64,000 nucleotides of DNA from Hortaea werneckii (GCA_037044905.1 JBAOKB010000145.1:1-64000), one strand, 5' to 3'; shown: positions 53,507 to 64,000, counted from the stretch's first letter. Program-made: numbers and translations. The notes: generated from the sequence alone by a model not told the origin.

Positions 53507-54207
53507 AGGGCTGGGTTTTGATGCTAGATTTTACCTGGGCAGAGGAAGGGTGGCTGGGCATGTGATGCCGTTTCGGTTTGGTAAGGCTTTGGATGGAGTT
53601 TAGGACGGGCTTCTTTTTCTAGTTATATAAAAGTACCAACGCAGTCCGGCATCTGGACCGTACTCGCGCATTGGTCGTCTTTTATCCATCGACCTGCTCT
53701 TGCATTGACATACAACTTTTCCACCTTCAGACAAACGCTAATTAATGATTGATATTGTGACGAAGAGAAGTTTCTGCTGCCGATATGGGACAGAGGCAAA
53801 ACGTTTTTGAAATGTCCTAGAGTTAGGATTGATGTGACTTGTGAGTCTCTCATATTTTCGAAGATGCTGGTTGCATGGTTCTCTTCATACCACACAAAGG
53901 AGTTGTAGCGCAGAACGTCCGAAAGATTAGACATAATGTTTGCAGAGTAGTTTTTGGAAATGTAAAGCCGTGAAGGTATGATAGGTTAATACGCTTTGAT
54001 CACACTCGGTTCACACGGTCATTACACGCGGTTCACACGGTGTACACACGGGTCACCGTGTAAACACTGGTGATGCGAGAGCACAGCCGCTAGCTGCCGC
54101 GCTAAGCGAATCAATCACGTCCTTGCGTTCAATGCCCTGACCTCGGTCGAAAGTTTCCTGGATTCGAAGACAAAATAAAAACGTAAAAAGAGACATTAAC
54201 CTCTACA
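53507..54207. other. intergenic region
   Basis: Holds the 3' UTR of the RPEL gene and the promoter of the methyltransferase gene. A 103-codon minus-strand frame (53934-53623) is not supported. Confidence 0.5.
54007..54060. repeat. cluster of CGGTTCACACGGT direct repeats with inverted CACGGTG/CACCGTG
   Basis: CGGTTCACACGGT occurs at 54007-54019 and again at 54029-54041. CACGGTG (54036-54042) is mirrored as CACCGTG (54054-54060) with an 11-bp spacer. The cluster sits about 150-200 bp upstream of the methyltransferase ATG. Confidence 0.7.
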
Positions 54208-55011
54208 ATGTCTTCACCTAAACGAAAGAGCGAGGAATTGAACGGCGATGCAGCCAAGAAACAACGGACTTTCGACGACACCGTCGAGAGTGACAGCCCA
54301 GCCCAAGAAGTCCTCTTCGCCGACCCCAATGCCGCCCCAGACTCCCTAATCAACCACGAAGCCGCGATCCAATACTGGTCCTCGACCGAACCGACGGTGA
54401 ACGGCGTCCTCGGCGGCTTCCCGCAAGTCTCCCGCATCGACCTGCAAGGCTCGAGCAACTTCCTCGCCAAACTCCGCCGACAATCCGACATCTTCCCGCC
54501 TGGAAAAAAGCTCCGCCGAGCGGTCGATTGCGGCGCAGGCATTGGCAGGATCGCAGAGGGCTTCCTGACCCAGGTCGCGGAAACGGTGGACATTGTCGAG
54601 CCCGTCAAGAGCTTTACAGACCAAGTCCAGGGCAAGCCGGGCATCGGCGAGATCTACAACGTCGGGTTAGAAGGCTGGTTTCCCGACCAGGGCCCCTACG
54701 ATCTGATCTGGAACCAATGGTGCGTCGGCCAACTCACAGACGCGCAGTTCGTGGCCTACCTCCAGCGGCTCCCTGCCGTGCTAAGCGAAGGCGGCTGGAT
54801 CGTCGTCAAGGAGAACCAGAGCAATGATCCTTTTGGGCAGGATATCTACGACGAGGTCGACAGCAGTGTCTCCCGGACAGACACGAAGTTCCGGCGGCTC
54901 TTTAATGATGCGGGACTCAGGCTGGTGGCGACTGAGATGCAGAAGGGGTTCCCGAAGGGGTTGTATCCGGTGCGGGTGTATGCGCTTGTGCCTGATCGAC
55001 GGACACGATGA
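54208..55011 (+). CDS. TAE1: N-terminal Xaa-Pro-Lys N-methyltransferase (NTM1/TAE1 family)
   Basis: One exon, 267 residues. The SAM-binding motif DCGAGIGRI, the acidic loop VDIVEPVK, WNQWCVGQLTD and VVKENQSNDPFG match the NTM1/METTL11A family closely. An N-terminal ~45 residues are basic and disordered (PKRKSEELNGDAAKKQR), a possible nuclear signal. The family methylates the alpha-amine of proteins starting with X-Pro-Lys, including ribosomal proteins. Confidence 0.93.
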   Translation: MSSPKRKSEELNGDAAKKQRTFDDTVESDSPAQEVLFADPNAAPDSLINHEAAIQYWSSTEPTVNGVLGGFPQVSRIDLQGSSNFLAKLRRQSDIFPPGKKLRRAVDCGAGIGRIAEGFLTQVAETVDIVEPVKSFTDQVQGKPGIGEIYNVGLEGWFPDQGPYDLIWNQWCVGQLTDAQFVAYLQRLPAVLSEGGWIVVKENQSNDPFGQDIYDEVDSSVSRTDTKFRRLFNDAGLRLVATEMQKGFPKGLYPVRVYALVPDRRTR

Positions 55012-56104
55012 ATTAATGACTTTAAAAAGTAAAAATCAAAACGATGAGGATCTTTCAACAGCGGTCTGGGACATTGCCAAACCTGTCCATTTCCGCTGGT
55101 GCCAGCTTCCACGGTCCGTCGTCCTTCGCGCTGGCGGATTGAAACAAAGGCGCACTTGGGATCCCCTGGGCTTGATATGGATATCGCATCTCTACTTAGG
55201 TCATGGGACTGCTGTGTTGCCAACATCCGCAGGTGATGCCGTAAATCGTAGGATGGGTGTAGAGAGCCCAATCTCGACGACCGACTGGAGTAGACAATTC
55301 TTCTCTTCATTTTTCTTATCACGATACAGGCGAGCACATTGGAAGCGCTTGAGATAGGAATGGCCCTTTTCCCCGGCCTTGTTTCGTACGCTTTTCTGTC
55401 TTCGTCGCAAGCTTGTCCCCATCTTCCGCAAATGTCCTTAGCTCATATGATGTACCGATTGAACGAATGCTACTGAGCCTTCGCTACGCATGGTTTCAGA
55501 ATAGCACCATAGAATGCATTGCCTCGTGGCCACAGAGGTACAGACAGGTCGAATCTAGACCGATGAAGCGCCCACGTCATTGGTTGCGGCGGATCTATCC
55601 TCGGCTCGGCTACTATGATTGGCAACGTTGCGGGAGGGTGAGGGCTCCCGGCCAACCGACGCCTTCGCACGCGGCTTAGAAGCTTTAAAGCTGGCGGCAG
55701 ATGGGAGCTGAGCCACATCGGCCGCTGCGCGTTTCAACGTGCGCCATGCGGAACCAGATTAGACTAGACAGACCGTTGCAATCGCATTGCAAGGGAATTC
55801 CTTACTACTACCAGTCGCACTCCATCCCATCTTCTTGATCAAGTGCTTACGCAGGCCCAAGGATCATCTACGGCATCTGATCACTTGCCCAACCACGAGA
55901 CGATACCCTACTCAGCCGCGTCAGCAAGAATAGAAAGCTAGACAGGATTGTTGGTGGTGAACTCTCCGAACCCGACTTAGTAGCACTTCCTCGAGCGTCT
56001 TGCATCACCTCTGTAACACGCCCGTGGTGCCTCCGATTCAGCACCGGATGCCATAGCGTCGCCCGAGCGTCGGGGCTTGCACTTGCAGCAGGACGACAGG
56101 CGAC
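55012..56104. other. intergenic region
   Basis: No supported gene. Frames of up to 177 codons overlap the methyltransferase 3' end and are read-through shadows. The right end is the promoter of the next gene. Confidence 0.5.
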
Positions 56105-57817
56105 ATGGTGGTTTCGGTGGCAGCATGGCTGCAACTGAGCAAACGACAATCCCCCCCGCCTGAGCACCACGGGGCCAAGACTCAAACCGTCATCATCGTA
56201 CGAAACCCCCTCCAGCTTTCAAGACAATCCGCACCGGCGTCTGTTGACACATCCATCATCATAGGCAATCGTATCCGTCGCCATCGCCATCTCCCTCGCC
56301 ATCTTCGCCTACATCAGCCTTAGAGCCGTCCGCCGAAGACACCCCGATCCGAAATACATCCCAACCGCCTTTTTGAAGAGAAAATGGGAAGCATGGACTC
56401 CACGGGCGACGTTCACGTCCAAAGCCGGTTACAGTGCCCGGTTGCAAGAGAATCCCTCCGTCCCGACGTTGCATCTGCGCAGTGCTCGGAATAGCGTGCA
56501 GAATGTTCTCGATCTGGAGCGAGCCCAGATGCAGCAGGGCATCAACGAGAACGGCGCAACCGTAGATCGACATACGAGCGTCCGGTCCGTCATGACATTA
56601 CCGGCCTATTCGCGATCAGTGAGGGAGAACGAACGGGTATTAGCGCGAGAAGGGGAGCGGGATGGCGTGGATGTGGTCATTGAAGCGCCCGAATCCGAAG
56701 GCGAGGAGGAGCATCGTCGCGACGAGGAGATGGAGAATCTATACCAGATCAGAGTACAGAGACGACAGGAGATCGCGGAACGAGACGATCGAAGACGACG
56801 GAGACGAGAAGCACGCGCGAGGAACGATCAGGCCGAACTCCGTCGGATCACGCAAGAAAGCAGGGCAGCGGAGGAAGCTCGAGAGATCTCTGGCGCGGTG
56901 GCAATGATTGCAGAACACCATTCACGATCGCGAGACCGACGGGTAAGCAGCGTGAGCTATGCGGATCTCGGTGTAGCCCGACACGACGGGACGAGGATAA
57001 GAGCCAACTCCAACGAGTCGGATCGGCCGCTCCTAGATTCCGCAGCGAGCATGAGCGGAGGCGCCACTGGCACCATTCGCCCCTGGTCCGCGCACGACTC
57101 CATCCGACCACACCTGCACCAACGCGGCCGCTCCGGCAGCACAGCCGGCTCCTACCTCTCCGACCTGTCGCAGGACGCTGGCGGCGGCCGGGAAGGCAGC
57201 GGCGAAATCGACCTCCCGCCTTTCGGCCGCGCCGGAAGCGACTTCGAAGTCGTCTCGATGAACCACTCCCGACCCTCCGCAACCCACTCCCGCACTGCCT
57301 CCTCTCGAACCCATTCCCCCTTGGGACTAGGCACGCGGAGTCGAGCTTCCTCCAACGCTGCTGCTGCTACTGCTGTTCCTCCCCGTCCATCGGTCGAAAC
57401 AGCCGATCTAGGCGAGTCCCGTCGTGTCCCCCCTCGACCTCTCCCGACCATCACCCCGAACCCCCTTCGTACGAGGGTGAAGGCTTCGAGGAAGCGCCAC
57501 CTTATACTTCGCCTGTCCGCGAGCGACGCGGTGGCGGTATCGGCGGCGGCGACGGCGACGACGACGGCGGAGGTCCCTCCCCCTCGGCACTAGGACCCGC
57601 ATCGGAACCGGGATCAGGACCAGCACCGGGCGGAGCCGAAGGTCCCCGCCAAGTCGAGCACAACAGCCGGCCGCGCTCCTCCGCCACAGGCGCTCCGCTC
57701 CTCCCGGAGATCGGCAGGTTGCCGAGTATTCGCATCGCGGACGCGACGCCGGTTGAGGCGAGGGATTCGCTCGGAGGAGGAGCGGATTGGTTTTCATCTT
57801 CTTCTTTCGGTCGATAA
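56105..57817 (+). CDS. single-pass membrane protein with apparent frameshift near C-terminus
   Basis: Exons 56105-56197 and 56265 onward (67-nt intron) join to give a membrane helix (VIIAIVSVAIAISLAIFAYI) followed by RAVRRRHPDPKYIPTAFLKRKW and a long charged, disordered region with a coiled-coil part (QRRQEIAERDDRRRRR). In this frame the protein ends at 57593 (473 residues) with an atypical Arg/Ala/Thr tail. In the -1 frame, from about 57434 to the stop at 57815-57817, the DNA encodes PPSYEGEGFEEAPPYTSPV and a Gly/Ser tail, which fits this kind of fungal protein far better. The switch falls at a run of six C (57428-57433). A one-base loss there, an assembly error or an unseen intron would explain it. 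Function unknown. Confidence 0.65.
57428..57433 (+). other. C6 run at probable frameshift
   Basis: The frame that encodes the PPxY-rich C-terminal segment becomes continuous with the upstream frame if this run is one base longer. No GT-AG intron of the right phase was found nearby. Confidence 0.5.
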
Positions 57818-58054
57818 GAAAACGTTTTTTTTTTTTTTTTTTTTTTGTCTTAGAGGCACCCCCGCCTGTGCAGCTGATTCTTTTCCGTGTATACTCACCC
57901 TCTTCTCAACGCCCCTTGTTTTTTCTTTCTTTTTCTCTTTCTTTCTTTTTTTTCTTTTCTTCCCGTTTTCTTTTTCTTCTTTTTCGAAGATACGTAATAC
58001 GAGAAAAAGAAACCTTCTTCTTTCTCTTTTTCCCTTTGTTTTCTTCTTTTTTTT

Positions 58055-58095
<41 letters not shown>

Positions 58096-58333
58096 CAAAA
58101 AAAAAAAGAAGAAGAAAAAGAAAAAGCGGGAGCAGAAAAAGCCGAAGTGAAGGAAAGAGAGAAGGAAGAAAGAGGGCGGGAAGAAGGGCATCGGTCCTTT
58201 TACAAACGACATTCAATTGGGTTCTCTGATACCAGAGGGTTTGGGCTTCTCTAAATGATGTGCAGAGGTGTCGAGACTGGGCGATGGGCAAAGCGCTCTG
58301 TCAGCCAGCCTACACGCCGTCCTATACGCAGCA
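57818..58333. other. convergent intergenic region of extreme strand asymmetry
   Basis: A T22 run (57825-57846), a C/T-only-like tract (about 57898-58096) and then an almost pure A/G tract (about 58097-58190) lie between two convergent genes. Frames crossing it are low-complexity artefacts. Confidence 0.75.
58056..58092 (+). repeat. poly-C homopolymer, 37 nt
   Basis: An uninterrupted C run, preceded by a T-rich and followed by an A-rich tract. Length is uncertain because of sequencing limits. Confidence 0.9.
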
Positions 58334-61279
58334 TCAGGTCCAGACGGTCACCTCGCCTCTCCCGTCCGCTACAACTCTCACGCGGCTATCGATCTCAAGC
58401 GGGTTGCCGTCGTAGACTACGAACTCTGTGTCCCCGGCAGCAGCACCACTACTGCCAAGTCCCCGAGAGTCCAGACCTAGCATGGCATAAATGTTCGATG
58501 ACACCATCGACCACGCCTCGTCTTCGCCGATCTTGCCATCGCTATTCGCGCGAGCGATGCCAGCCATCAGCCCCAGGTCCCTCGTCTCCCAATCCTCTTT
58601 GGTGGAAATGGCAACTTGCACGCCTGCGGCATGGAGCACATCGACCGTCGTGCAGTTCGTAAGCGGTGCGCCGGTTAGCGAGCGGCGTTGTTCCCACGTC
58701 TCCGAGTATGGGAGTAGAGGGGCCAGGATGACGCTGACGTTCGCCGTTGCTAGTTCTTCGGCGAGGAGATGCGACTCCGCGCCTCCGAAGAGGATCAGGC
58801 GGAGCGTTCGGTTGGCTGAGTCGGTCTCCCGGCGCATAGCCGATTCGATGTCTATCTTCATCCGCAGTAACGAAGCGATGGTATCCGCGCTATGCACGTC
58901 CAGAACGAGTGGCATTTCTCCCTTCACGACTTGCTTCAGCTTCGCATCCTCTAAAGACAAACTGCCCTCATCTTTCTCCCCGGCCTTAAGAGCCTTCAAA
59001 AGCTTCCTCCTAAGCGCATCAACCGCGCTCGACAGACTAGGCGTCTTCTCCGTCTTCGCACCTAGAGTAAGCGTATAATGCACCGCTACCTCATCCTCCC
59101 AGACCGCTCCTTCCTCTAGAGAATGCTTCGCGCCTGTGCGGAAACCTACACTCACGCCCTTTCGACCCTCTCCGCTCGACGCAGGAGCGGAAATGGCTCG
59201 TGTCACGCCGTGGGAGTATGCGGCGGCTAGACTTTTGCCTTGCATGGAGAGGCCGTCTAGGGCGGCGGAAAAGGTCGAGTCGTCGTTCGATCCGTCTTGG
59301 GTATCTTCCTCTGCTGCGATTTCCACGAGCCCTAGGAAGCTGCCCACTGCTGTAAGTGGTGTCCGGATGTGGCCGTTTCGAAGGTGGATAGTGAGGGGTT
59401 TGGGATCGATGGTTGCTATTTTATCTTCGCATTGACCTGCGCAGATTATTTGACTGTTTCTGATGAGTACTGAGTCGGTCTCCTGCATCGTCGAAGACAG
59501 TTGACGTTTCAACTCTGGGAGCACAACGGATGAGACGCCTCGGAGAAGTATGTCTCTGGTTGTGGTCGCTGCTTCCAGCGTATCATTGTGGTGAACTTGC
59601 GCTTCCATCGGACCGGCATCAGGTTTCTTCAATTCCACGGGCTTTTCAAACTGCGGCGTCCCATCAATCCAGACTTGCAGCGGTGCCGCGCCCACAGAAA
59701 GTGGATCGGAGTCCCAAACCACGACATCAGCATCAAACCCGGGCTTCACCTTCCCAATCCTTTCTCCCAGCCCTAGCAGCTCCGCCGAAGCTGAAGTAAC
59801 TCCCGCGAGCGCAACATGATAGGGCAACCCATTCTTAAAAGCCTTCGCAGCTTCGAAAAGGACATGCTGAGCATTCAACACAGGGTTGTCGGAGACATAC
59901 ACCGGCGTAATTCCATTCTCATATAGGATCTTCCCCGCTTGCTCAGAACCAACATACGCTTCGGCCTTGTAATACATATTATCCGCGAACAGTGCCGCAG
60001 CAGGCGGACGGTCTCCATACGCGCGCTTTAGAATCTCAGGAACGAGATAGGTCTGGTGCGCGTGGTGGAAAGCGCGGACGGAGAAATTGAACTCGTTGGT
60101 ATGGCGCACGAAGGCTTCGAGGTCGGGGATGGTGTAGCAGTGGGTGTTAACCATGACTTGGCCGCGGAGCGCGGCCACGAGGGTTTCCCATTCGAGTGGC
60201 GCGGGAAGGTATTCGGGCATGTTCTCTGCGCCGAGTCGATCGGCGGCATCACACCAGTCATCTTGGGCTCTGACGAGGTTTCTCGCTTGTTCAAAGGCGT
60301 GTCGGAAGTAATAGGCTTCTCCCATCCGGCTGAACGGTCCATAGTCCCTCCCAACCTCACCATATACTCGTTTGGCATTTTCACCGCAAGCACATTTCAT
60401 GTACCGCCAGTTCTGGTCAAGATCTGCAAGCATGTCCTCTGCGCTTATCTCAGGACGCCCATTAGATGGTCCGATGGCGTGCTTGATCACATAGGCTTCG
60501 CCTCCGATATTGTTTCCCGATCCGGGAAGGATAAGTGAAGTTGTGACACCTCCAGACTTAATCACTTCCAGCTGGTGATCCAGAGGGTTGAAAGCATCTA
60601 GACTCCTCACGTAGGGGGTCGTATCACTTGAAAGCTCGTTGTCATCTGAACTTCCGACCTATGCAATTGTTGAGATTTGGTGGGAATATAAGTAGTTTTC
60701 GCATAGCTGGTTTGGGAGACGTACCAATTCGGGCAAAGTATCCACCCCAGCGTGGGAATGCATATCGACAATCCCAGCCGTCAAAAGCCTTCCCTTAGCA
60801 TCCCACGTCTCATAATCTGCTGCTAGAGAGCTCGGCGATATACCGGGCTCGACTCGCTGGATAAGGCCCTTTTCCAAGTACACGTCTGCGTGAATCCAGG
60901 TGTAAGTTTGGTCTGCGCTTGCATCTTGCGACGGAGAGCTAGCTACAGCTTCGCCTGTCCAGACTGTAGCATTATGGATGAGCACCGGCTTCTGAGTCCT
61001 TTGCCAACGAGCATTGGCTTCGCGCGGGCCACTAGGGTCCTGGGGCGTATGTCTGAGCTTCGAGCAGGTGGCATAGTCGGCATTAAGTTTTTCTTTCGAA
61101 AGTAGTTCTTGATCGCTTGTAGACTTGGGGTTGTTTGTGTCGGAGCTCCATTGGAAGAGAGCGAAGCCGAAGGCGACCAGAATGGCAAGTCTCAAGATGC
61201 GCTTCCGCCATTGTCTACGCTGTCTTAGTGCAGCGTACTCGTCGGATGTACTGTAGCGCGGTAAGTCGTCCTTCTCCAT
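58334..61279 (-). CDS. membrane-anchored tandem amidohydrolase-like protein
   Basis: Two exons (61279-60725, 60658-58334; 66-nt intron) encode 959 residues. A basic N-terminus precedes one membrane helix (~28-44), so the enzyme is a type II membrane protein facing the lumen or outside. The first amidohydrolase module has the metal site GIVDMHSHAGVD (His174, His176), later His residues (NTHCYTIPDLEAF, RAFHHAHQTYLVP) and the closing strand KPGFDADVVVWDSDPL. A second, partly degenerate module follows (LIRNSQIICAG ... LRNGHIRTPLTAVG ... LVLDVHSADTIASLL ... DTEFVVYDGNPLE). The superfamily hydrolyses C-N bonds in cyclic amides and related compounds. The substrate is unknown. Confidence 0.88.
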
Positions 61280-61616
61280 AATGTTGATGGCTTTGGGGTT
61301 CTCCAGGCCCGATACATGTACAAAGGGGAACAGCGTATTGATGGGAATAAATAATGCGCTGGCTGATCTTATCTCGTGATCCTATCACAAGCTAACCCCA
61401 AACCGGCAGGTACAAGGTAGAGCTCGACAACGCGCTGCCTTACCCAGCACCCTCACATTAGAAGAGTAAGGATACCTCAATGTGTCTTGTCTATATTTCC
61501 TTCAAAAACAATGACGATGGCACAAACGATTTCATGGTATCAAAATTTCTACAAAATAGATGAATTCACGACGGTGCGGTCCAAAATCCCACCCACCCTT
61601 CCTTCCTTTTCCACCA
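61280..61616. other. short intergenic region
   Basis: Promoter of the amidohydrolase gene (-) joined to the 3' end region of the lipase gene (-). No gene seen. Confidence 0.6.
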
Positions 61617-64000
61617 CTATTCAGGCGGCTTCAATCCGGACAATCCAGTACTCAGACTTCGTTTCCGTCTCTCTGACTTCCCTTTCCCACCTGTAAGATC
61701 GATATTCAAACCCAGCTTACTAAACCTCCTTGACGAGCGAGACTGTTTAGGTTCCACCGGTTCGGGTGTACCAGCTTGTGACCTTATGGTAGGCATCGGG
61801 CTCACGCGCCCGTGGAATAGCTTCTTATAGCGGAGCTCGGGTGAGCTTGGCCTTCGCTCGGGACCTGATGTCATTGCTAAGGAGGGCGTGGTTTGGGTTG
61901 GCGTCCGCGGGCTGGCGGGCGAACCTGATGTCGATGCGGCGAAGGACCTGTAGGGTATGCTAGGCGTGGTCGGTTGAGATGCAAATGGAACGAAAGTCCT
62001 TTGTCTTTGGTGCGACCACAGTTCTACGTTCGCGTTTGGCGATGTTGATGGAGGAGATTCGGAATCGTGATAAGGATCGTCTGCGTCTGACTGCGGCGTC
62101 GGTGTCGTGGACCTGGGCGAGAGGCTGTCGTCCGCAGAGGAAAAGTAATCTGAATTGCTAGGCCCTGGGACTTTGAGATGCGGCGATTTCGGGGTATGAA
62201 CTGCCGGCTCGAACATCGACTTGATGGGTCGATGGACAGATTGCCTGCCTGAAGATTGCCGCGGGACAATCGTGCTTGTAGCACTCTGGTAGCTCCCTTT
62301 GCTGCCATGCCGCGAAAGCTTCTTTCCCGTGCGAGCAGCTGTTGGTGACCGCTGGAATTGGTTCATCCTCAAGTCGACCTGACTGGAGCTGAAAGCAATC
62401 TTGCGGGTCATCTTGCGCACAGCCTCATCAAGCTTGAGCTCGATCGCTAGATGGTTTCTGATTCGGCTGATCTTGGGCCAGGTTGCGCGCTCGCCGTTGA
62501 AAAGCGCCTGTTCCATGAAGTCTTTTGTTGGGTTGGACAAAATGTAGGGAAATTGAGTGTACGAAATCTCGGGAAGGATCGTGATGTCTCCAGCGTATCG
62601 TTGTCCGAGCACAGAACGTATCTTCGTCGTCATTGTCGGCCATAAACCTAGCTCAGACATGACGTGTAATCTGTGTAGAGCCTCGCCTTTCGCTAGATTC
62701 GCCATGGTGCTCATCCATCCAGGGCCAGGTACGAATGAAGGACTGGAACGAGAGGCGTCCGTGGCAAGCTCATCTTCCTCCTTGGAGAGGAATGGGACGA
62801 CATGAGGGTTGACTTGCGAGACAATGAAGTGATTGACATTAAGCATCTCTGCCAGTCTTGTCATCGGAAGGTCGTTGTCGACAGACCCATCTATCCATCG
62901 GCCTCCTTCCTCGTCCCATTTGTCGACCATTCCGGTACTTCGATCCTTGGCTAGTATGTCTGTCGGGTTGAAGACCAAGGGTACCGAGCACGAAGCTGCC
63001 ACAGCCGACCAGATCACAACGTCAGGCGCGGTAACATAGTTAAGCAGCCTTGGCGCCTCGAAAGCACTAGCGCTCGAGACACAAATGCTCAGTATGCGTT
63101 GTGTGCGGTTGTAGGCCTCCAAGAAGGTCAAATCGCCAAGTAAGCCGCGCATGACACGTTTGAGGTTGCCGATATCATAGATGACTCCTTTAGTGAGCAA
63201 GCGCTTGATTGCCGTCGTCAACTTGGCAGGCTCATCAATTTTCTCAAACACACCCAGATCGCTCTCAGCAAACTCTTCCAGAACTGCCGGCATTTCCTCG
63301 TCTGTCTTCGTGCACAGCACGGAACAGACAATACTACCCGCTGATGCTCCAGAGATGATGCGTGGCAATACACGCGCTTCAAAAAGCGCCTTGACCACGC
63401 CGATATGATTCATACCAAGCGTGCCGCCACCGGAAAGAAGGAGCGCGCTCCGCCCAAATGCTTGTCTCGTCTGCTTCATAAGCTCGCCCACCAGTCGCGG
63501 TTCCAGTCCAGACGTCTCGACAACAGCATCGATCGCGAGCGATACCGTTTCAATATACTTTTCAATTAACGACTTGGTGCCAATGTGACAGTGCCGGTAG
63601 AGGCGCACATTCCCCATGCCCCCGAGGTCCCTCGTAAGAGCAGTGCGGATCAGAAAGCGCATATCCTCGATGTCTCCTCGTTCGAGTGCATCTTGCAGCC
63701 GCTGTAGTCTTGTCCGGATGAGCTTGGGGTCGTATTCCTCCTCCTCAGTCTCGTCGACCTCCTTCCATTTGTCGCATCCCTCCAGCCGGTCTAGCTCTAG
63801 CGCTGCGGCCCTCCACTCCTCTGCGGTCTTCGCTGTCCGCAAGCGCACGAGCTGCTGTGCCCTCTCATCTTGGCCGTAAGAGTAATGCAGCTGGGTTCTG
63901 GCATGTTCCGCCGTGAGCCCAAGGCTCTCAGCGATTGACCCGAGCGTACAAAGTGGGCCACGAGCCAGTCGGGTGACTGGCTGTAGTATGGAGATATCGC
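61617..64000 (-). CDS. patatin-type triacylglycerol lipase (TGL3/4/5 family), 5' end outside window
   Basis: The frame is open from the right window edge (first complete codon at 63998) to the stop at 61617, so the true start lies beyond 64000. The visible ~793 residues begin in the lead-in to the DUF3336 domain (TAEEWRAAALELDRLEG ... YDPKLIRTRLQRLQDALERG). The patatin core follows: LLLSGGGTLGMNHIG (oxyanion hole), ISGASAGSIV (GxSxG nucleophile Ser) and WIDGSVDNDLP (catalytic Asp). The C-terminal ~280 residues are Ser/Pro/Thr-rich and disordered. Yeast relatives hydrolyse storage triacylglycerol on lipid droplets and also have lysophospholipid acyltransferase activity. Confidence 0.92.
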   Translation of the reverse strand, partial: DISILQPVTRLARGPLCTLGSIAESLGLTAEHARTQLHYSYGQDERAQQLVRLRTAKTAEEWRAAALELDRLEGCDKWKEVDETEEEEYDPKLIRTRLQRLQDALERGDIEDMRFLIRTALTRDLGGMGNVRLYRHCHIGTKSLIEKYIETVSLAIDAVVETSGLEPRLVGELMKQTRQAFGRSALLLSGGGTLGMNHIGVVKALFEARVLPRIISGASAGSIVCSVLCTKTDEEMPAVLEEFAESDLGVFEKIDEPAKLTTAIKRLLTKGVIYDIGNLKRVMRGLLGDLTFLEAYNRTQRILSICVSSASAFEAPRLLNYVTAPDVVIWSAVAASCSVPLVFNPTDILAKDRSTGMVDKWDEEGGRWIDGSVDNDLPMTRLAEMLNVNHFIVSQVNPHVVPFLSKEEDELATDASRSSPSFVPGPGWMSTMANLAKGEALHRLHVMSELGLWPTMTTKIRSVLGQRYAGDITILPEISYTQFPYILSNPTKDFMEQALFNGERATWPKISRIRNHLAIELKLDEAVRKMTRKIAFSSSQVDLRMNQFQRSPTAARTGKKLSRHGSKGSYQSATSTIVPRQSSGRQSVHRPIKSMFEPAVHTPKSPHLKVPGPSNSDYFSSADDSLSPRSTTPTPQSDADDPYHDSESPPSTSPNANVELWSHQRQRTFVPFASQPTTPSIPYRSFAASTSGSPASPRTPTQTTPSLAMTSGPERRPSSPELRYKKLFHGRVSPMPTIRSQAGTPEPVEPKQSRSSRRFSKLGLNIDLTGGKGKSERRKRSLSTGLSGLKPPE

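Noticed and set aside
57753..58291. Open frames of 150-165 codons rich in Phe/Pro or Lys/Gly
   Set aside because: They are direct readings of the poly-T, poly-C and A/G tracts, not proteins.
1..64000. tRNA, rRNA, CRISPR array, transposon or secondary-metabolite cluster
   Set aside because: No TpsiC-type box, rRNA segment, spaced direct repeats, terminal-repeat element or PKS/NRPS/terpene synthase was seen on either strand.

Overview
The window is nuclear DNA of a filamentous ascomycete (Pezizomycotina). The inference rests on many short GT-AG introns (mostly 50-80 nt) with GTAAGT/GTGAGT-type donors, and on a gene set typical of that group: a CFEM surface protein, a HET-domain protein, a SUR7/PalI-family protein, plant-cell-wall glycoside hydrolases with a CBM1 module, and a fungal microbial rhodopsin. 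A Dothideomycete-like fungus is my best guess from the overall gene style. The sequence alone does not prove the class.

Layout. 1-3 kb: a five-exon GPI-type CFEM protein. 4-10 kb: GH67 alpha-glucuronidase (-) and CBM1-GH5 mannanase (+) diverge from a shared 1.8 kb promoter region with an XlnR-type motif. 10-19 kb: xanthine dehydrogenase, a sterol-glucosyltransferase-like GT28 protein and a four-helix membrane protein. 20-27 kb: a T5orf172 (GIY-YIG-like) protein with a duplicated SUMO-type motif, a SUR7/PalI-like protein and an MFS sugar transporter. 27-29 kb is gene-poor. 29-36 kb: an Ldh_2-family dehydrogenase, an SPX-domain phosphate transporter, a small cupin and an unrecognised protein. 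37-43 kb: a putatively N-myristoylated protein, an F-box-like protein and a cytochrome-b561-type membrane protein with a very long disordered tail. 44-49 kb: MIC60 and a HET-domain protein. 50-55 kb: a proton-pump-type rhodopsin, an RPEL-repeat protein and an N-terminal protein methyltransferase. 56-64 kb: a single-pass membrane protein whose frame is broken near its C-terminus, a membrane-anchored double amidohydrolase, and a patatin-type lipase cut by the window edge.

How the genes relate. There is no obvious secondary-metabolite cluster, transposon, rRNA or tRNA gene. The clearest functional pairing is the divergent hemicellulase pair, which would attack glucuronoxylan side chains and mannan. 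Most other neighbours look like ordinary chromosomal genes. Notable non-coding features are two poly-C runs (29 and 37 nt), both between convergent genes, a recurring TACCTAGGTA palindrome, a nine-run G-tract behind the b561 gene, and candidate regulatory sites upstream of xanthine dehydrogenase and of the rhodopsin.

Exon boundaries were deduced by eye from splice consensus, reading frame and protein-family continuity. No transcript data or database search was available.
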